Shown here in pieces: positions 26,758 through 35,880 of a stretch of DNA of 64,000 nt (positions are counted from its first letter, which is position 1; each line of letters opens with the position of its first letter). The DNA comes from Oxalobacteraceae bacterium OTU3CAMAD1 (lineage in GTDB: Bacteria > Pseudomonadota > Gammaproteobacteria > Burkholderiales > Burkholderiaceae_D). The stretch spans positions 5,828,001 through 5,892,000 of the forward strand of contig CP099650.1 of the NCBI GenBank assembly GCA_024123915.1, given 5' to 3'. Position numbers and translations under genes: made by a program. Under the pieces are notes generated by a model, which saw only the letters and a list, made by a program, of their open reading frames with translations, did not search any database and had not been told where the DNA came from.

Positions 26758-28572
26758 ATGTTGAAGCACTTTAGCATCAAGACCAAACTGTATCTGGGCT
26801 TCGGCGCCATCCTGGCCATCATCCTGCTGCTGCTGACGATCGCCTACAACCGGTTTAACAGCCTGTCGGACGCCAACGCGCTAGACCGCCACACGATGGT
26901 CGTGATCCAGGCCATCGACGGCCTGCGCAACGATTTGCTGCAAGTGCAGGTGGAGGCGCGCGGCTATTACCTCACCGGCGCGCCGGTGCGCCTTGAGCGC
27001 ACACGCAAGGAGCTGCTCGACATCCCCGCCTCGATCCACCGGCTGCAAGGCCTTGTGCGCGACAATCCGCCCCAGCTGGAGCGGTTCAAGAAGCTCGAAT
27101 CGATGATCGACGTCTGGGCCAAGGACGTCATCGCCTCGCAACTGGCGCTGCGCGAACAAATGGGCGACAAGCCCGGCGCCGCCGACGCCATGGGCCGCAC
27201 GCCGCAACTAGCCGGCGGCAATTCGGTCATCGGCGGCGTCTACAAATTCATGAACGACGCGGCCGCCGAGGAAAACCGGCTGCTGGCCGAGCGCACCGCC
27301 GCCGCCGAGAGCCTGCAAGCGAGCATGCGGCTGGTGCTGTCGGCCGGCGGCGTGGCCTGCGTGGCGCTGGGGGCGCTGGTGGCCTGGCTGCTGGTGCGGG
27401 CGCTGTCCGCGCCGATCAACAATCTCACCCACGCCGTCGGGCGCATCGCCGCCGGCGACCAGTCGGCGCGCGCGCCGGTGCTGTCGGCCGATGAACTGGG
27501 CAAGGTCACCGTCGAATTCAACCGCATGGCGCAGTCGATCCAGGACAGCCAGGCCAACGAGCTGGCGGCCACCAACCTGCTCAAGTCCAAGGTCGACTCG
27601 CTGCTGGGCGTGGTGTCCAAGGCCGCCTCGGGCGACCTGACCGGCCGCATCGAGATCACCGGCGCCGACGCCATCGGCCAATTGGGCCATGGGCTCGACC
27701 GCATGTTCGAGAACCTGCGCGCCCTGCTCAACAACGTGCAGAAGGCCGGCATCCAGGTCACCACCTCGGCCACCGAGATCGCCGCCTCGGCCAAGCAGCA
27801 GGAGGCCACCGGCATCGAACAGGCGCAGACCAGCGTCGAGATCCTCAGCACCACCAAGGAGATCTCCGCCAACACTATCCAGCTGCTCAAGACGATGGAG
27901 GACGCCACCGCCGTCGCCGACTACACCACCAGCGCCACCGCCGAGGCCCAGGGCAACCTTAAACGCATGGACGGCACCATGCAGCACATGGTCTCGGCCA
28001 CTGATTCGATCAACGCCAAGCTGGCCGCGCTGTCGGAGAAAGCGTCCAACATCAACAGCGTTTTGATCACCATCACCAAGGTCGCCGACCAGACCAACAT
28101 CCTCTCGCTCAACGCCGCCATCGAGGCCGAGAAGGCCGGCGACGCCGGCCGGGGATTCTCCGTCGTGGCCACGGAGATCCGCCGCCTGGCCGACCAGACC
28201 TCCGTGTCGACCTGGGACATCGAACAGATGCTCAAGGAGATGCAGTCGGCCGTCTCGGCCAGCGTGATGGGCATGGACAAATTCTCCGAGGAGATCCGCC
28301 GCAGCGTCGGCGAGGTGCGCCAAGTGACCGACCAGCTCTCCGGCGTGATGGACCAGGTGCAGAAACTGGCGCCGCAGTTCGACGCCGTGCTGCAGGGGAT
28401 GCAGTCGCAGGCGGTCGGCGCGCAGCAGATCTCGGAGACGATGATGCAGCTGAACGACGCCACCCAGCAGACGGTGGAGTCGCTCAAGGCCACCAGCGAG
28501 GCGGTGCACCAGTTGCAGTACGCGGCCGGCGACCTGCAAACGAGCGTGGCCAACTTCGCCGTCGCGGTCTAG
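26758..28572 (+). CDS. wspA: WspA-type methyl-accepting chemotaxis receptor, second tandem copy
   Basis: Also 604 residues, 44 bp after the first copy and with the same layout: helix 1 ([20 protein letters not shown]), periplasmic helical sensor, helix 2 ([20 protein letters not shown]), HAMP and methyl-accepting domain. From [19 protein letters not shown] to the penultimate residue only one position differs from copy 1. Its sensor contains a Gly/Pro/Ala insertion ([19 protein letters not shown]) absent from copy 1. The two receptors could form mixed trimers and feed one WspE. The start at 26758 has GAGAAGGAAA just upstream. Confidence 0.9.
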   Translation: MLKHFSIKTKLYLGFGAILAIILLLLTIAYNRFNSLSDANALDRHTMVVIQAIDGLRNDLLQVQVEARGYYLTGAPVRLERTRKELLDIPASIHRLQGLVRDNPPQLERFKKLESMIDVWAKDVIASQLALREQMGDKPGAADAMGRTPQLAGGNSVIGGVYKFMNDAAAEENRLLAERTAAAESLQASMRLVLSAGGVACVALGALVAWLLVRALSAPINNLTHAVGRIAAGDQSARAPVLSADELGKVTVEFNRMAQSIQDSQANELAATNLLKSKVDSLLGVVSKAASGDLTGRIEITGADAIGQLGHGLDRMFENLRALLNNVQKAGIQVTTSATEIAASAKQQEATGIEQAQTSVEILSTTKEISANTIQLLKTMEDATAVADYTTSATAEAQGNLKRMDGTMQHMVSATDSINAKLAALSEKASNINSVLITITKVADQTNILSLNAAIEAEKAGDAGRGFSVVATEIRRLADQTSVSTWDIEQMLKEMQSAVSASVMGMDKFSEEIRRSVGEVRQVTDQLSGVMDQVQKLAPQFDAVLQGMQSQAVGAQQISETMMQLNDATQQTVESLKATSEAVHQLQYAAGDLQTSVANFAVAV

Positions 28573-28586
28573 GAACGGGCAGCGCG

Positions 28587-29048
28587 ATGAAACTGCTCGT
28601 CTTCCACATCGGCGCCGACCGCTATGGCCTGCGCCTGCGCGACGTGGTGCGCGTGGTGCCGCTGCTCGAGCTCAAACACCTGCCGCTGGCGCCCGACGCC
28701 GTGGCCGGCCTGATGGACTACCACGGCCGCTCGGTGCCGGTGATCGATCTGTGCCGCATCAGCGGCCTGCCCACCGGCGAGGATTATTTCGACACCCGCA
28801 TCATCGTGGTCGATTACCACACGCCGGAAGGGACCAGCCATCCGCTCGGGCTGCGCGCCGAGCGCGTGCTGGGCGTCCAGGAAGTGGGCGAGGCGCGCCT
28901 GACCGACAGCGGCGTGCTGGCCGCGCCCTTCCTCGGCCAGGTGGCCGGCGACGCCGAGGGCATGCTGCAACTGGTCGAACTGGAGCAGCTGCTACCGGCG
29001 CCGTTGCGCGCCACGCTGTTCCAGACTGCAACGGACGCGCTGCCATGA
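28587..29048 (+). CDS. wspB: WspB, CheW-like coupling protein
   Basis: A 153-residue single CheW domain protein (MKLLVFHIGADRYGLRLRDV, then VVRVVPLLELKHLPLAPDAV and the CheW-like PVIDLC strand). It should link the receptor tip to the WspE kinase. Its TGA overlaps the ATG of wspC (ATGA), and it starts 14 bp after the second wspA, in standard wsp gene order. Confidence 0.9.
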   Translation: MKLLVFHIGADRYGLRLRDVVRVVPLLELKHLPLAPDAVAGLMDYHGRSVPVIDLCRISGLPTGEDYFDTRIIVVDYHTPEGTSHPLGLRAERVLGVQEVGEARLTDSGVLAAPFLGQVAGDAEGMLQLVELEQLLPAPLRATLFQTATDALP

Positions 29049-30307
29049 CCCAGGCCCAAACCATGCTGCACGCCGCGACCGGCCTGAGCCTGTCGAAGGC
29101 CGTCGCCGACCGCGCCATCCGGCAGCGCGTGGAGGTGACCGGCGCGCGCGACGCCGGCGCCTACCTGGAGGGCATGACGCCGGAGGAACTGGAAGCGCTG
29201 GTGGAGCTGGTGGTGGTGCCGGAATCGTGGTTCTACCGCGACCAGCAAGCCTTCCATGCGGCGGCAGACTATCTCGCCACGCGACTGGCGGCCGCGCCGG
29301 AGCGCATGCTGCGCCTCCTGTCGGTGCCGTGCGCCGGCGGCGAGGAACCCTACACGATGGCGATGGCGCTGTCGGACGCCGGCATCGCCCACGACCGCTT
29401 CATCATCGACGCCGTCGATATCAGTAAGGGCTGCATCGAGCGCGCCAGGACCGGCATCTATGGCCGCAACGCTTTCCGCAACCAGGACCTGGGCTTCCGC
29501 GAGCGCCATTTCACCGGCTGCGACGGCGACGAGTTCCGCATCAACGACGATATCCGCAAGCAGGTGCGCTTCAAGCAAGGCAATCTACTGGAAGCGGACC
29601 TGGACGCGCGCACCGGCTCCTACGACGTCATCTTCTGCCGCAACCTGCTGATCTACTTCGACAAGCCGACCACGCGCGCGGCCATCGCCAAGCTCGATCA
29701 GCTGCTGCGGCGCGACGGCCTGCTGTTCGTCGGCTATGCGGAAGTGCCGTCGCTGTGCCAGAACGGCTTCGCGCCGCTGCCGTACGCGCAGGCATTCGGC
29801 TTGACCCGCGAAGCGGCCGTTGAACGGCGCAAGGTGGCGCGCGTGGCGCCGCCGGCGTCTTCCCTGCCGCCGCCGCCCGCCCGGCCGCCCACCCTGCCGC
29901 CGCGCCCTGCGTCCACCACCGCGTCCACCGCCGCGCCCACGCACGCCCGTTCGCAGCGTCCTCCTTCCGCGCCGTCCACTCCGGCGGCGGCCGGCGACCT
30001 GCTGGCCGACGCGCGCCGCCTGGCCGATCTGGGACAACTCAAGGAAGCCGAGGGCAAATGCCGCGATTATCTGGCACAGGTGCCCGATTCGGCCGAGGCC
30101 TACTTCATACTCGGGCTGCTCAACGAGTTGACCAAGAAGCTGCGGCAGGCGGAGGACTACTGGAAGCGCTGCATCTACCTGCAGCCGGACCACTACGAAG
30201 CGTTGTGCCATCTGGCCCTGCTGGCCGAAACCAACAGCGACGCGGCCACCGCCGCCGCGCTCAAGGCGCGCGCGGCGCGCATCTACAAACGCCAGCAGGC
30301 ATCATAA
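29045..30307 (+). CDS. wspC: WspC, CheR-type receptor methyltransferase with TPR tail
   Basis: A 420-residue S-adenosylmethionine-dependent methyltransferase that should methylate WspA glutamates. Residues 1-260 are the CheR domain: an N-terminal helical part, then PESWFYRDQQAFHAAADYL, the SAM-binding LLSVPCAGGEEPYTMAMAL, VDISKGCIERARTGIYGRNAF and DVIFCRNLLIYFDK. A Pro/Ala-rich linker (about 270-320) leads to a TPR segment (EAYFILGLLNELTKKLRQAE, then YYLQPDHYEALCHLALLAE-type repeats), as in Pseudomonas WspC. The start at 29045 is fixed by the ATGA overlap with wspB; a longer open frame from 28751 reads into wspB out of frame and is rejected. Confidence 0.92.
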   Translation: MTQAQTMLHAATGLSLSKAVADRAIRQRVEVTGARDAGAYLEGMTPEELEALVELVVVPESWFYRDQQAFHAAADYLATRLAAAPERMLRLLSVPCAGGEEPYTMAMALSDAGIAHDRFIIDAVDISKGCIERARTGIYGRNAFRNQDLGFRERHFTGCDGDEFRINDDIRKQVRFKQGNLLEADLDARTGSYDVIFCRNLLIYFDKPTTRAAIAKLDQLLRRDGLLFVGYAEVPSLCQNGFAPLPYAQAFGLTREAAVERRKVARVAPPASSLPPPPARPPTLPPRPASTTASTAAPTHARSQRPPSAPSTPAAAGDLLADARRLADLGQLKEAEGKCRDYLAQVPDSAEAYFILGLLNELTKKLRQAEDYWKRCIYLQPDHYEALCHLALLAETNSDAATAAALKARAARIYKRQQAS

Positions 30308-30319
30308 GGGCGTCCACAC

Positions 30320-31015
30320 ATGACGATCACCACCCAACCCACCTCGCCCATCCTGCCCGCCGCCATCGAAGACTGCTGGAACCGCATCGGCGTGGTCGGC
30401 GACCAGAGTTGCGAAAAGCTGGAGCAGTACATCCACTGCCGCAATTGCGACGTCCACGCCGGCGCCGCGCAACGCAACCTGCAGCGCCTCGTCGGCGACG
30501 ACTATAAAAGGGACTGGGCCACGCACTTCCGCCAGGCCGCCACCGACACGCAAGCGCTGGACGCCTCGTGCCTGGTGTTCCGCATCGGCCGCGAATGGCT
30601 GTCGCTGCCGACCAAGCTGTTCGTCTCGGTGGCGCCGCAGGCCAAGCCGCACCGGCTGCCGCACCGCGCCGCGCTGGGACTGATCGGCATCGTCAACGTC
30701 GGCGGCACCCTGCATCCCTGCATGTCGCTGGCGGCGCTGCTGGGCATCGACGAAAGCGAAGGCGAGGCCGCGACCCACCGCCACACCTTCGCGCGCTTGC
30801 TGCTGATCCAGTGGGAAGGCCAGTCCTTTGCACTGCCGGTGGCCGACCTGCACGGCATCATGCGCTACGCCTCCGCCACCGTGCAGGCGCCGGCGGCCAC
30901 CATCAACAAAGGCCTGAGCCGCTACCTGTCGGGCGTGATATCGGAGCGGGACATGCATATCGGGATGCTCGATTCCGCGCTGATCGGCTACCAACTCGCG
31001 AGGACGCTGCGATGA
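30320..31015 (+). CDS. wspD: WspD, CheW-like coupling protein
   Basis: A 231-residue second CheW-like adaptor. The N-terminal 60 residues include CWNRIGVVGDQSCEKLEQYI and the Cys pair HCRNCDVHAG, typical of WspD. The CheW domain follows (CLVFRIGREWLSLPTKLFVS through GIVNVGGTLHPCMSLAALLG). Its stop codon overlaps the start of wspE by 4 bp. Function follows from Wsp order and domain content. Confidence 0.9.
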   Translation: MTITTQPTSPILPAAIEDCWNRIGVVGDQSCEKLEQYIHCRNCDVHAGAAQRNLQRLVGDDYKRDWATHFRQAATDTQALDASCLVFRIGREWLSLPTKLFVSVAPQAKPHRLPHRAALGLIGIVNVGGTLHPCMSLAALLGIDESEGEAATHRHTFARLLLIQWEGQSFALPVADLHGIMRYASATVQAPAATINKGLSRYLSGVISERDMHIGMLDSALIGYQLARTLR

Positions 31016-33330
31016 GCCAGGATAACAACGAAGACCTGAGCCAGTTCTCCATGATGGACCTGTTCCGCATGGAGGCGGACAGCCAGACCCAGATCCTGAC
31101 CGACGGCCTGCTGGCCATGGAGCGCCTGAAGGACGCCGGCACGGTTGAATCGATGATGCGCGCCGCCCACTCGATCAAGGGCGCGGCCGCCATCGTCGGC
31201 CTGGAAGTGGTGGTGCAACTGGCGCACCGCATGGAGGACGCCTTCATCGCCGCCCAACACGGCAAGCTGGCGCTGACGCCCAACCGGGTCGACGTGCTAT
31301 TGGCCGGCGTCGATCTGATACTGCAGCTGTCGCGCCTCGAGGACAGCGGCCTTGACGCCTGGCTGGGCGCCAACGCAGCCCACATCACGCGCACGCTCGA
31401 CGCCATTACCACCATCGCCTTCCTGCCCGAACCGTTCGACCTGCAGGCGGAGGCTGGCCTGCTGCCGCCCATCCCGGCGCCGGTGACGGCTGCGCCGCAC
31501 TTCCCGCCCGGCGAGCTGCCGGTGGCGGCGCCCTCGCCCGCGCCGGCGCCGCCCTCGACGTCGATCTCGGCGCCTGCGCCGGCCGCGCGCGCGCACGCCG
31601 CCCCCAAGGCCGCCCAAAACTTCGACAAGCTGCTCTCGCTGGCCAGCGAGTCGCGCATCAATGCGCACCAGATGCATCCGTTCGTGCAGAACATGCAGCG
31701 CTTCAAGCGCAACCAGAGCAGCCTTTTTTCTATCATCGAGCAGTTGCACGAGGCGATCGCCAACAGCACCGACGCCAAGCTGAAGGAACAGTCGCTGGTG
31801 GCGCTGCAAAAGACCCATCCGCTCAAGCAGTTCGTGCTGGAGCACATCGCCGATATCGAAGCCTACGAGCGCCGCTTGCTGGCCGTCTCGCAAGGGATGG
31901 TGGACGAGGTGCTGACCATGCGCATGCGGCCGTTCCGCGACGGCGTGCAATCCTTCCCCCGCATGGTGCGCGACCTGGCGCGTACCTTGGGCAAGGATGT
32001 GAGGCTGGAGATTGTCGGCGAGGACACGCTGGTCGACCGCGACATTCTGGCCAGGATCGAAAGTCCGCTGAACCACATGCTGCGCAACGCCATCGACCAC
32101 GGCATGGACACGGCGTCGGCGCGCATCGCGGCCGGCAAGCCGGGCACCGGCACCATCGTGCTGGAGGCGAAACACCGCGCCGGCATGCTCAGTATCGAGA
32201 TCAGCGACGACGGCCGTGGCGTCGACCTGGAGAAAATCCGCCGCCGGGTGATCGAACGGAAGATGGCCAGCGCGCAGATGGCCGGCTCGATGTCGTCGGC
32301 CGAGCTGATGGAATTCCTGTTCCTGCCGGCCTTCAGCCTGAAGGAAAGCACCACCGAGATTTCCGGGCGTGGGGTGGGCCTGGACATCGTCCACGAAACC
32401 ATCCGTTCGCAAAACGGCACCGTGCGCATCGAATCGGAGCTCGGCGTCGGCTTCCGCACCTTCATCACCCTGCCGCTGACGCAGTCGATCGTGCGGGCGC
32501 TGGTGGTCGACGTCAAGGGCGAAGCCTACGCCATGCCCATCGCCCAGGTCGAACGGGTGGTCAAGATACCGCAGTCGGCTATCCACACGCTGGAGAACAA
32601 GCAGTTCTTCGACTTCGGCGGCGAGCATCTGGGCCTGGTCTCGTCCTCGCAGGTGCTGGAACTGGGCGACACCGACGCCGGCAGCGGCGAACTGGCGGTG
32701 GTCGTCATCGGCACCGGCACGCGGCGCTATGCGCTGGTGGTCGACACCATTCGCGGCGAACAAAGCCTGGCGGTGCAAAGCATCGATCCGATCTTCGGCA
32801 AGATGCGCGACATCTCGGCCGCCGCCCTGCTCGACGACGGCGAGCCGGTGCTGATACTGGACGTGCCGGACTTGCTGTTGTCGATCGAAAAGCTGCTGCA
32901 CGAGGGCGGCCTGCATCAACTGACCAAGTCCGACCACGCGGAGCGGCGCAAGACCAAGCGCATCCTGGTGGTCGACGATTCGCTGACGGTGCGCGAAATG
33001 GAGCGCAAACTGTTGCTCAGCAGGGGCTTCCAGGTCGATATCGCCATCGACGGCATCGACGGCTGGAACGTGGTGCGCAGCGGCGACTACGACCTGGTGA
33101 TCACCGACGTCGACATGCCGCGCATGGACGGTATCGAACTTGTCACGCTTATTAAGAAGGACATTCACCTCCATAAGCTGCCAGTCATGATAGTCTCCTA
33201 TAAAGACAGGCCCGAAGACCGGGCGCGTGGGCTCTCGGCCGGCGCAGACTACTACCTGACCAAGGGCAGCTTCCATGACGAGACGCTGCTTGACGCGGTC
33301 AGCGATTTGATTGGAGACGCCAGTAGATGA
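31012..33330 (+). CDS. wspE: WspE, CheA-type hybrid histidine kinase with receiver domain
   Basis: A 772-residue kinase that should phosphorylate WspR and WspF. The HPt domain carries phospho-acceptor His53 in MRAAHSIKGAAAIVG. A Pro/Ala linker is followed by the dimer/ATPase core (LTMRMRPFRDGVQSFPRMVR; NHMLRNAIDHGMD; IEISDDGRGVDLEKI; ISGRGVGLDIVHETI). A CheW-like domain (about 480-620) and a C-terminal receiver with Asp699 in LVITDVDMPRMDGIELV complete it. All catalytic blocks look intact. The start at 31012 comes from the ATGA overlap with wspD; the open frame extends to 30568, but that part is a shadow of wspD. Confidence 0.94.
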   Translation: MSQDNNEDLSQFSMMDLFRMEADSQTQILTDGLLAMERLKDAGTVESMMRAAHSIKGAAAIVGLEVVVQLAHRMEDAFIAAQHGKLALTPNRVDVLLAGVDLILQLSRLEDSGLDAWLGANAAHITRTLDAITTIAFLPEPFDLQAEAGLLPPIPAPVTAAPHFPPGELPVAAPSPAPAPPSTSISAPAPAARAHAAPKAAQNFDKLLSLASESRINAHQMHPFVQNMQRFKRNQSSLFSIIEQLHEAIANSTDAKLKEQSLVALQKTHPLKQFVLEHIADIEAYERRLLAVSQGMVDEVLTMRMRPFRDGVQSFPRMVRDLARTLGKDVRLEIVGEDTLVDRDILARIESPLNHMLRNAIDHGMDTASARIAAGKPGTGTIVLEAKHRAGMLSIEISDDGRGVDLEKIRRRVIERKMASAQMAGSMSSAELMEFLFLPAFSLKESTTEISGRGVGLDIVHETIRSQNGTVRIESELGVGFRTFITLPLTQSIVRALVVDVKGEAYAMPIAQVERVVKIPQSAIHTLENKQFFDFGGEHLGLVSSSQVLELGDTDAGSGELAVVVIGTGTRRYALVVDTIRGEQSLAVQSIDPIFGKMRDISAAALLDDGEPVLILDVPDLLLSIEKLLHEGGLHQLTKSDHAERRKTKRILVVDDSLTVREMERKLLLSRGFQVDIAIDGIDGWNVVRSGDYDLVITDVDMPRMDGIELVTLIKKDIHLHKLPVMIVSYKDRPEDRARGLSAGADYYLTKGSFHDETLLDAVSDLIGDASR

Positions 33331-34379
33331 AGATCGCCATCGCCAACGATGTCGCCATGGCGGCGGAAGCGCTGCGACGCGTGGTGGCCAGCACCGCCGA
33401 ACACCAGGTGCTGTGGATCGCCCGCACCGGCGCGGAGGCGGTGCGCATGTGCGCCGACAACCGGCCGGACCTGATCCTGATGGACTTGAACATGCCGGAG
33501 CTGGACGGCGTCGAGGCGACCCGCCAGATCATGGAACACAGCCCGTGCGCGATCCTGGTGGTGACCGGACGGCCGCAGGACAACGTCAACCAGGTGTTCC
33601 GCGCGCTGGGCGCCGGCGCGCTGGACGTGACGGCGACCCCGGTGTTGCAGGGCCAGCCCGGCGGCGACGCCGAGCTGCTGGCCAAGATCCGCACGATGGA
33701 CAAGCTGATACGCCACAGCGGCGGCAGCCAGGCGATGGCGCCGCGCACCTCGCTCCATGGCGCCGCCAACGGCAACGGCCATGGCGCCGACGCGCCGGGC
33801 ATGCCGGTGCCGGTGACGTCGCTGCTGGCGATCGGCGCCTCGACCGGCGGCCCGATGGCCGTCTCCAAGATGCTGGCCGGCTGGACGCCGCCGCGCGGCT
33901 GCGCCATCGTGGTGGTGCAGCACATCGACCAGCACTTTGCCGACAACTTCGCCCGCTGGCTCGGCGAGCAGCTCGACATGCCGGTGCGCGCGGCCGAGGA
34001 AGGCGACGAACTGGCCGCCGGCACGGTCCTTGTCGCCAAGAGCAACGACCACTTAACGCTGGATCAAAATTATCGCTTGCGGTACGATGCCAATCCGAAG
34101 GAATACGCCTACCGGCCGTCGGTCGACGTGTTTTTCCATTGCGTCGCCCAGCACTGGAAGGGCGAGGCGATCGGCGTGCTGCTGACCGGCATGGGCCGCG
34201 ACGGCGCCGAGGGCCTGCTGGCGATGCGCCGCGCCGGCCACACCACGATCGCCCAGGACCAGGCCAGCAGCGCGGTCTACGGCATGCCGCGCGCCGCCGC
34301 CGACCTCGACGCGGCGCAGATGATTTTACCGCTGACGAAGATCGGCCCCGTTTTGCGCAGCACCCTGGGCAGCCGCTAA
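33327..34379 (+). CDS. wspF: WspF, CheB-type receptor methylesterase response regulator
   Basis: A 350-residue protein with a receiver (phospho-Asp53 in LILMDLNMPELDGVEATRQI) and a CheB methylesterase domain. Catalytic Ser172 lies in LLAIGASTGGPMAVSKM, His in VVVQHIDQHFADNFARWL and Asp in LLTGMGRDGAEGLLAMR. WspF removes receptor methyl groups and resets the pathway; loss in Pseudomonas locks WspR on and gives wrinkly colonies. The N-terminus MKIAIANDVAMAAEALRRVV matches WspF. It overlaps wspE by 4 bp. Confidence 0.94.
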   Translation: MKIAIANDVAMAAEALRRVVASTAEHQVLWIARTGAEAVRMCADNRPDLILMDLNMPELDGVEATRQIMEHSPCAILVVTGRPQDNVNQVFRALGAGALDVTATPVLQGQPGGDAELLAKIRTMDKLIRHSGGSQAMAPRTSLHGAANGNGHGADAPGMPVPVTSLLAIGASTGGPMAVSKMLAGWTPPRGCAIVVVQHIDQHFADNFARWLGEQLDMPVRAAEEGDELAAGTVLVAKSNDHLTLDQNYRLRYDANPKEYAYRPSVDVFFHCVAQHWKGEAIGVLLTGMGRDGAEGLLAMRRAGHTTIAQDQASSAVYGMPRAAADLDAAQMILPLTKIGPVLRSTLGSR

Positions 34380-34412
34380 TCCGCGCGGGCGCCGACACAT
34401 AAAGAGAACACG

Positions 34413-35456
34413 ATGTCCGATGTAAATGCATTCGCAGCAGATCCAGAAGCGGCGCTGACCGCCTTCAAAGTCCGGGTACTCCTGGTCGACGACCAGTTGA
34501 TCATCGTCGAAGCGGTGCGCCGCATGCTCAGCGATCAGACCGATATCGAGTTCCATTACACGACCGACGCCGGCCAGGCGCTGCAGACGGCGATGCAGCT
34601 GCAACCGACCGTGATCCTGCAGGACCTGGTAATGCCGACCATCGACGGTTTCGGCCTGATCAAGATCTACCGCGACGAGGAAGCGTTGCGCCACGTGCCG
34701 GTGATCGTGCTGTCGGCGAAGGAAGACCCCAAGCTCAAGGCGCACAGTTTCTCAATGGGTGCCAACGACTACATGGTCAAGCTGCCCGACAAGCTGGAAT
34801 TGCTGGCCCGCGTGCGCTATCACTCAGGCGCCCATATCAGCCGCCTGCAGCGCGACCAGGCGTTCCGCTTCCTGCGCGAGAGCCAGAAGAACCTGGCCGA
34901 CGCCAACATCGAACTGCAAAAGCTGGCGGCGCTCGACGCGCTCACCGGCATCGCCAACCGGCGCCGCTTCGACGAGACCATGGCGATCGAATGGCAGCGC
35001 GCCCAGCGCGACAAGAAACCACTGACCTTGCTGCTGTGCGACGTGGATTTCTTCAAACTGTATAACGACAGCTTCGGCCACCTTGCGGGCGATTTGTGCC
35101 TGAAAAAGGTGGCGGCCGTCCTGACCGAACATTTAAAGCGTCCCGCCGATCTGGCGGCGCGCTACGGCGGCGAGGAATTCGTCATTATCCTGCCTGAGAC
35201 ACCGCTGACCGGAGCACTGATCGTGGCCGAGTCATGCCGCCGACACCTGGAACACCTGGCCATCGAGAACCCGCAGGCCACCACCGAGCTTTCATCCGTG
35301 ACGATGTCGATCGGCGTGGCAAGCGTGATACCTTCGCCGCAGTCGAGTATCGAGGATCTGATCGAGCTGGCCGACCAGGCGCTGTACGCCGCCAAGAACG
35401 CAGGCCGCAACCGCGTCATGAGCGCGGACGACCTGCCCGGCTCCACACCTACCTAA
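34413..35456 (+). CDS. wspR: WspR, response regulator diguanylate cyclase
   Basis: A 347-residue output protein with a receiver (Asp71 in VILQDLVMPTIDGFG), a helical stalk (SRLQRDQAFRFLRESQKNLA) and a GGDEF domain. The active site is GGEEF at 252-256, and the inhibitory I-site RPAD is at 243-246, five residues before it, so the enzyme should make c-di-GMP and be product-inhibited. When phosphorylated by WspE it is expected to cluster and become active, favouring surface attachment. It follows wspF by 33 bp and is the last wsp gene. Confidence 0.95.
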   Translation: MSDVNAFAADPEAALTAFKVRVLLVDDQLIIVEAVRRMLSDQTDIEFHYTTDAGQALQTAMQLQPTVILQDLVMPTIDGFGLIKIYRDEEALRHVPVIVLSAKEDPKLKAHSFSMGANDYMVKLPDKLELLARVRYHSGAHISRLQRDQAFRFLRESQKNLADANIELQKLAALDALTGIANRRRFDETMAIEWQRAQRDKKPLTLLLCDVDFFKLYNDSFGHLAGDLCLKKVAAVLTEHLKRPADLAARYGGEEFVIILPETPLTGALIVAESCRRHLEHLAIENPQATTELSSVTMSIGVASVIPSPQSSIEDLIELADQALYAAKNAGRNRVMSADDLPGSTPT

Positions 35457-35479
35457 TCCCAACAAGGAAAAACAGCAGC

Positions 35480-35794
35480 ATGAGTGCTCAATTTGATCAA
35501 GTCAGCGTCGTCAAGAAATCGAACATCTACTTCGACGGCAAATGCGTGTCGCACAATATCATCCTCGCCGACGGCAGCAAGAAGAGCGTCGGCGTGATCT
35601 TCCCATCGAGCCTGACGTTCAACACCGGCGCGCCGGAGACGATGGAAATCACCGGCGGCGTGTGCAAGGTGCGCCAGGCCGGCGCCAGCGAATGGCAGAC
35701 TTACGGCGCGGGGCAGGAATTCAAAGTGGCCGGAAACAGCCACTTCGACATCGAGACGGTGGAGACGGTCGATTACGTCTGCCACTTCGGCTAA
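35480..35794 (+). CDS. ppnP: Pyrimidine/purine nucleoside phosphorylase PpnP (DUF1255)
   Basis: A 104-residue cupin-fold enzyme that phosphorolyses several nucleosides to base and ribose-1-phosphate. Family pattern: VVKKSNIYFDGKCVSHNIIL, SVGVIFPSSLTFNTGAPETM, and the C-terminal EFKVAGNSHFDIETVETVDY; the length is typical. It starts 23 bp after wspR, with AAGGAAAAA upstream, so it may be read through from the wsp operon although it has no known signalling role. Confidence 0.93.
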   Translation: MSAQFDQVSVVKKSNIYFDGKCVSHNIILADGSKKSVGVIFPSSLTFNTGAPETMEITGGVCKVRQAGASEWQTYGAGQEFKVAGNSHFDIETVETVDYVCHFG

Positions 35795-35800
35795 AAGATT

Positions 35801-35880
35801 AACCCCGCACGGCGATCCACACCAGGGACTCGGCGTCCCCGTCGTACCCCTGGGGGTACGACCCCTCTGTCCTGCGGGTT
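35801..35880. repeat. Family A palindromic repeat, copy 4 (full-length form)
   Basis: This shows the complete element: outer arm AACCCCGCACGGC, first hairpin GGAC-TCGGC-GTCC (35827-35839), core GTCGTACCCC-TG-GGGGTACGAC (35841-35862), then outer arm GCGGGTT. The right end abuts the stop codon of murB (35880-35882). It lies between convergent ppnP and murB and may serve as a transcript end for both. Confidence 0.85.
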
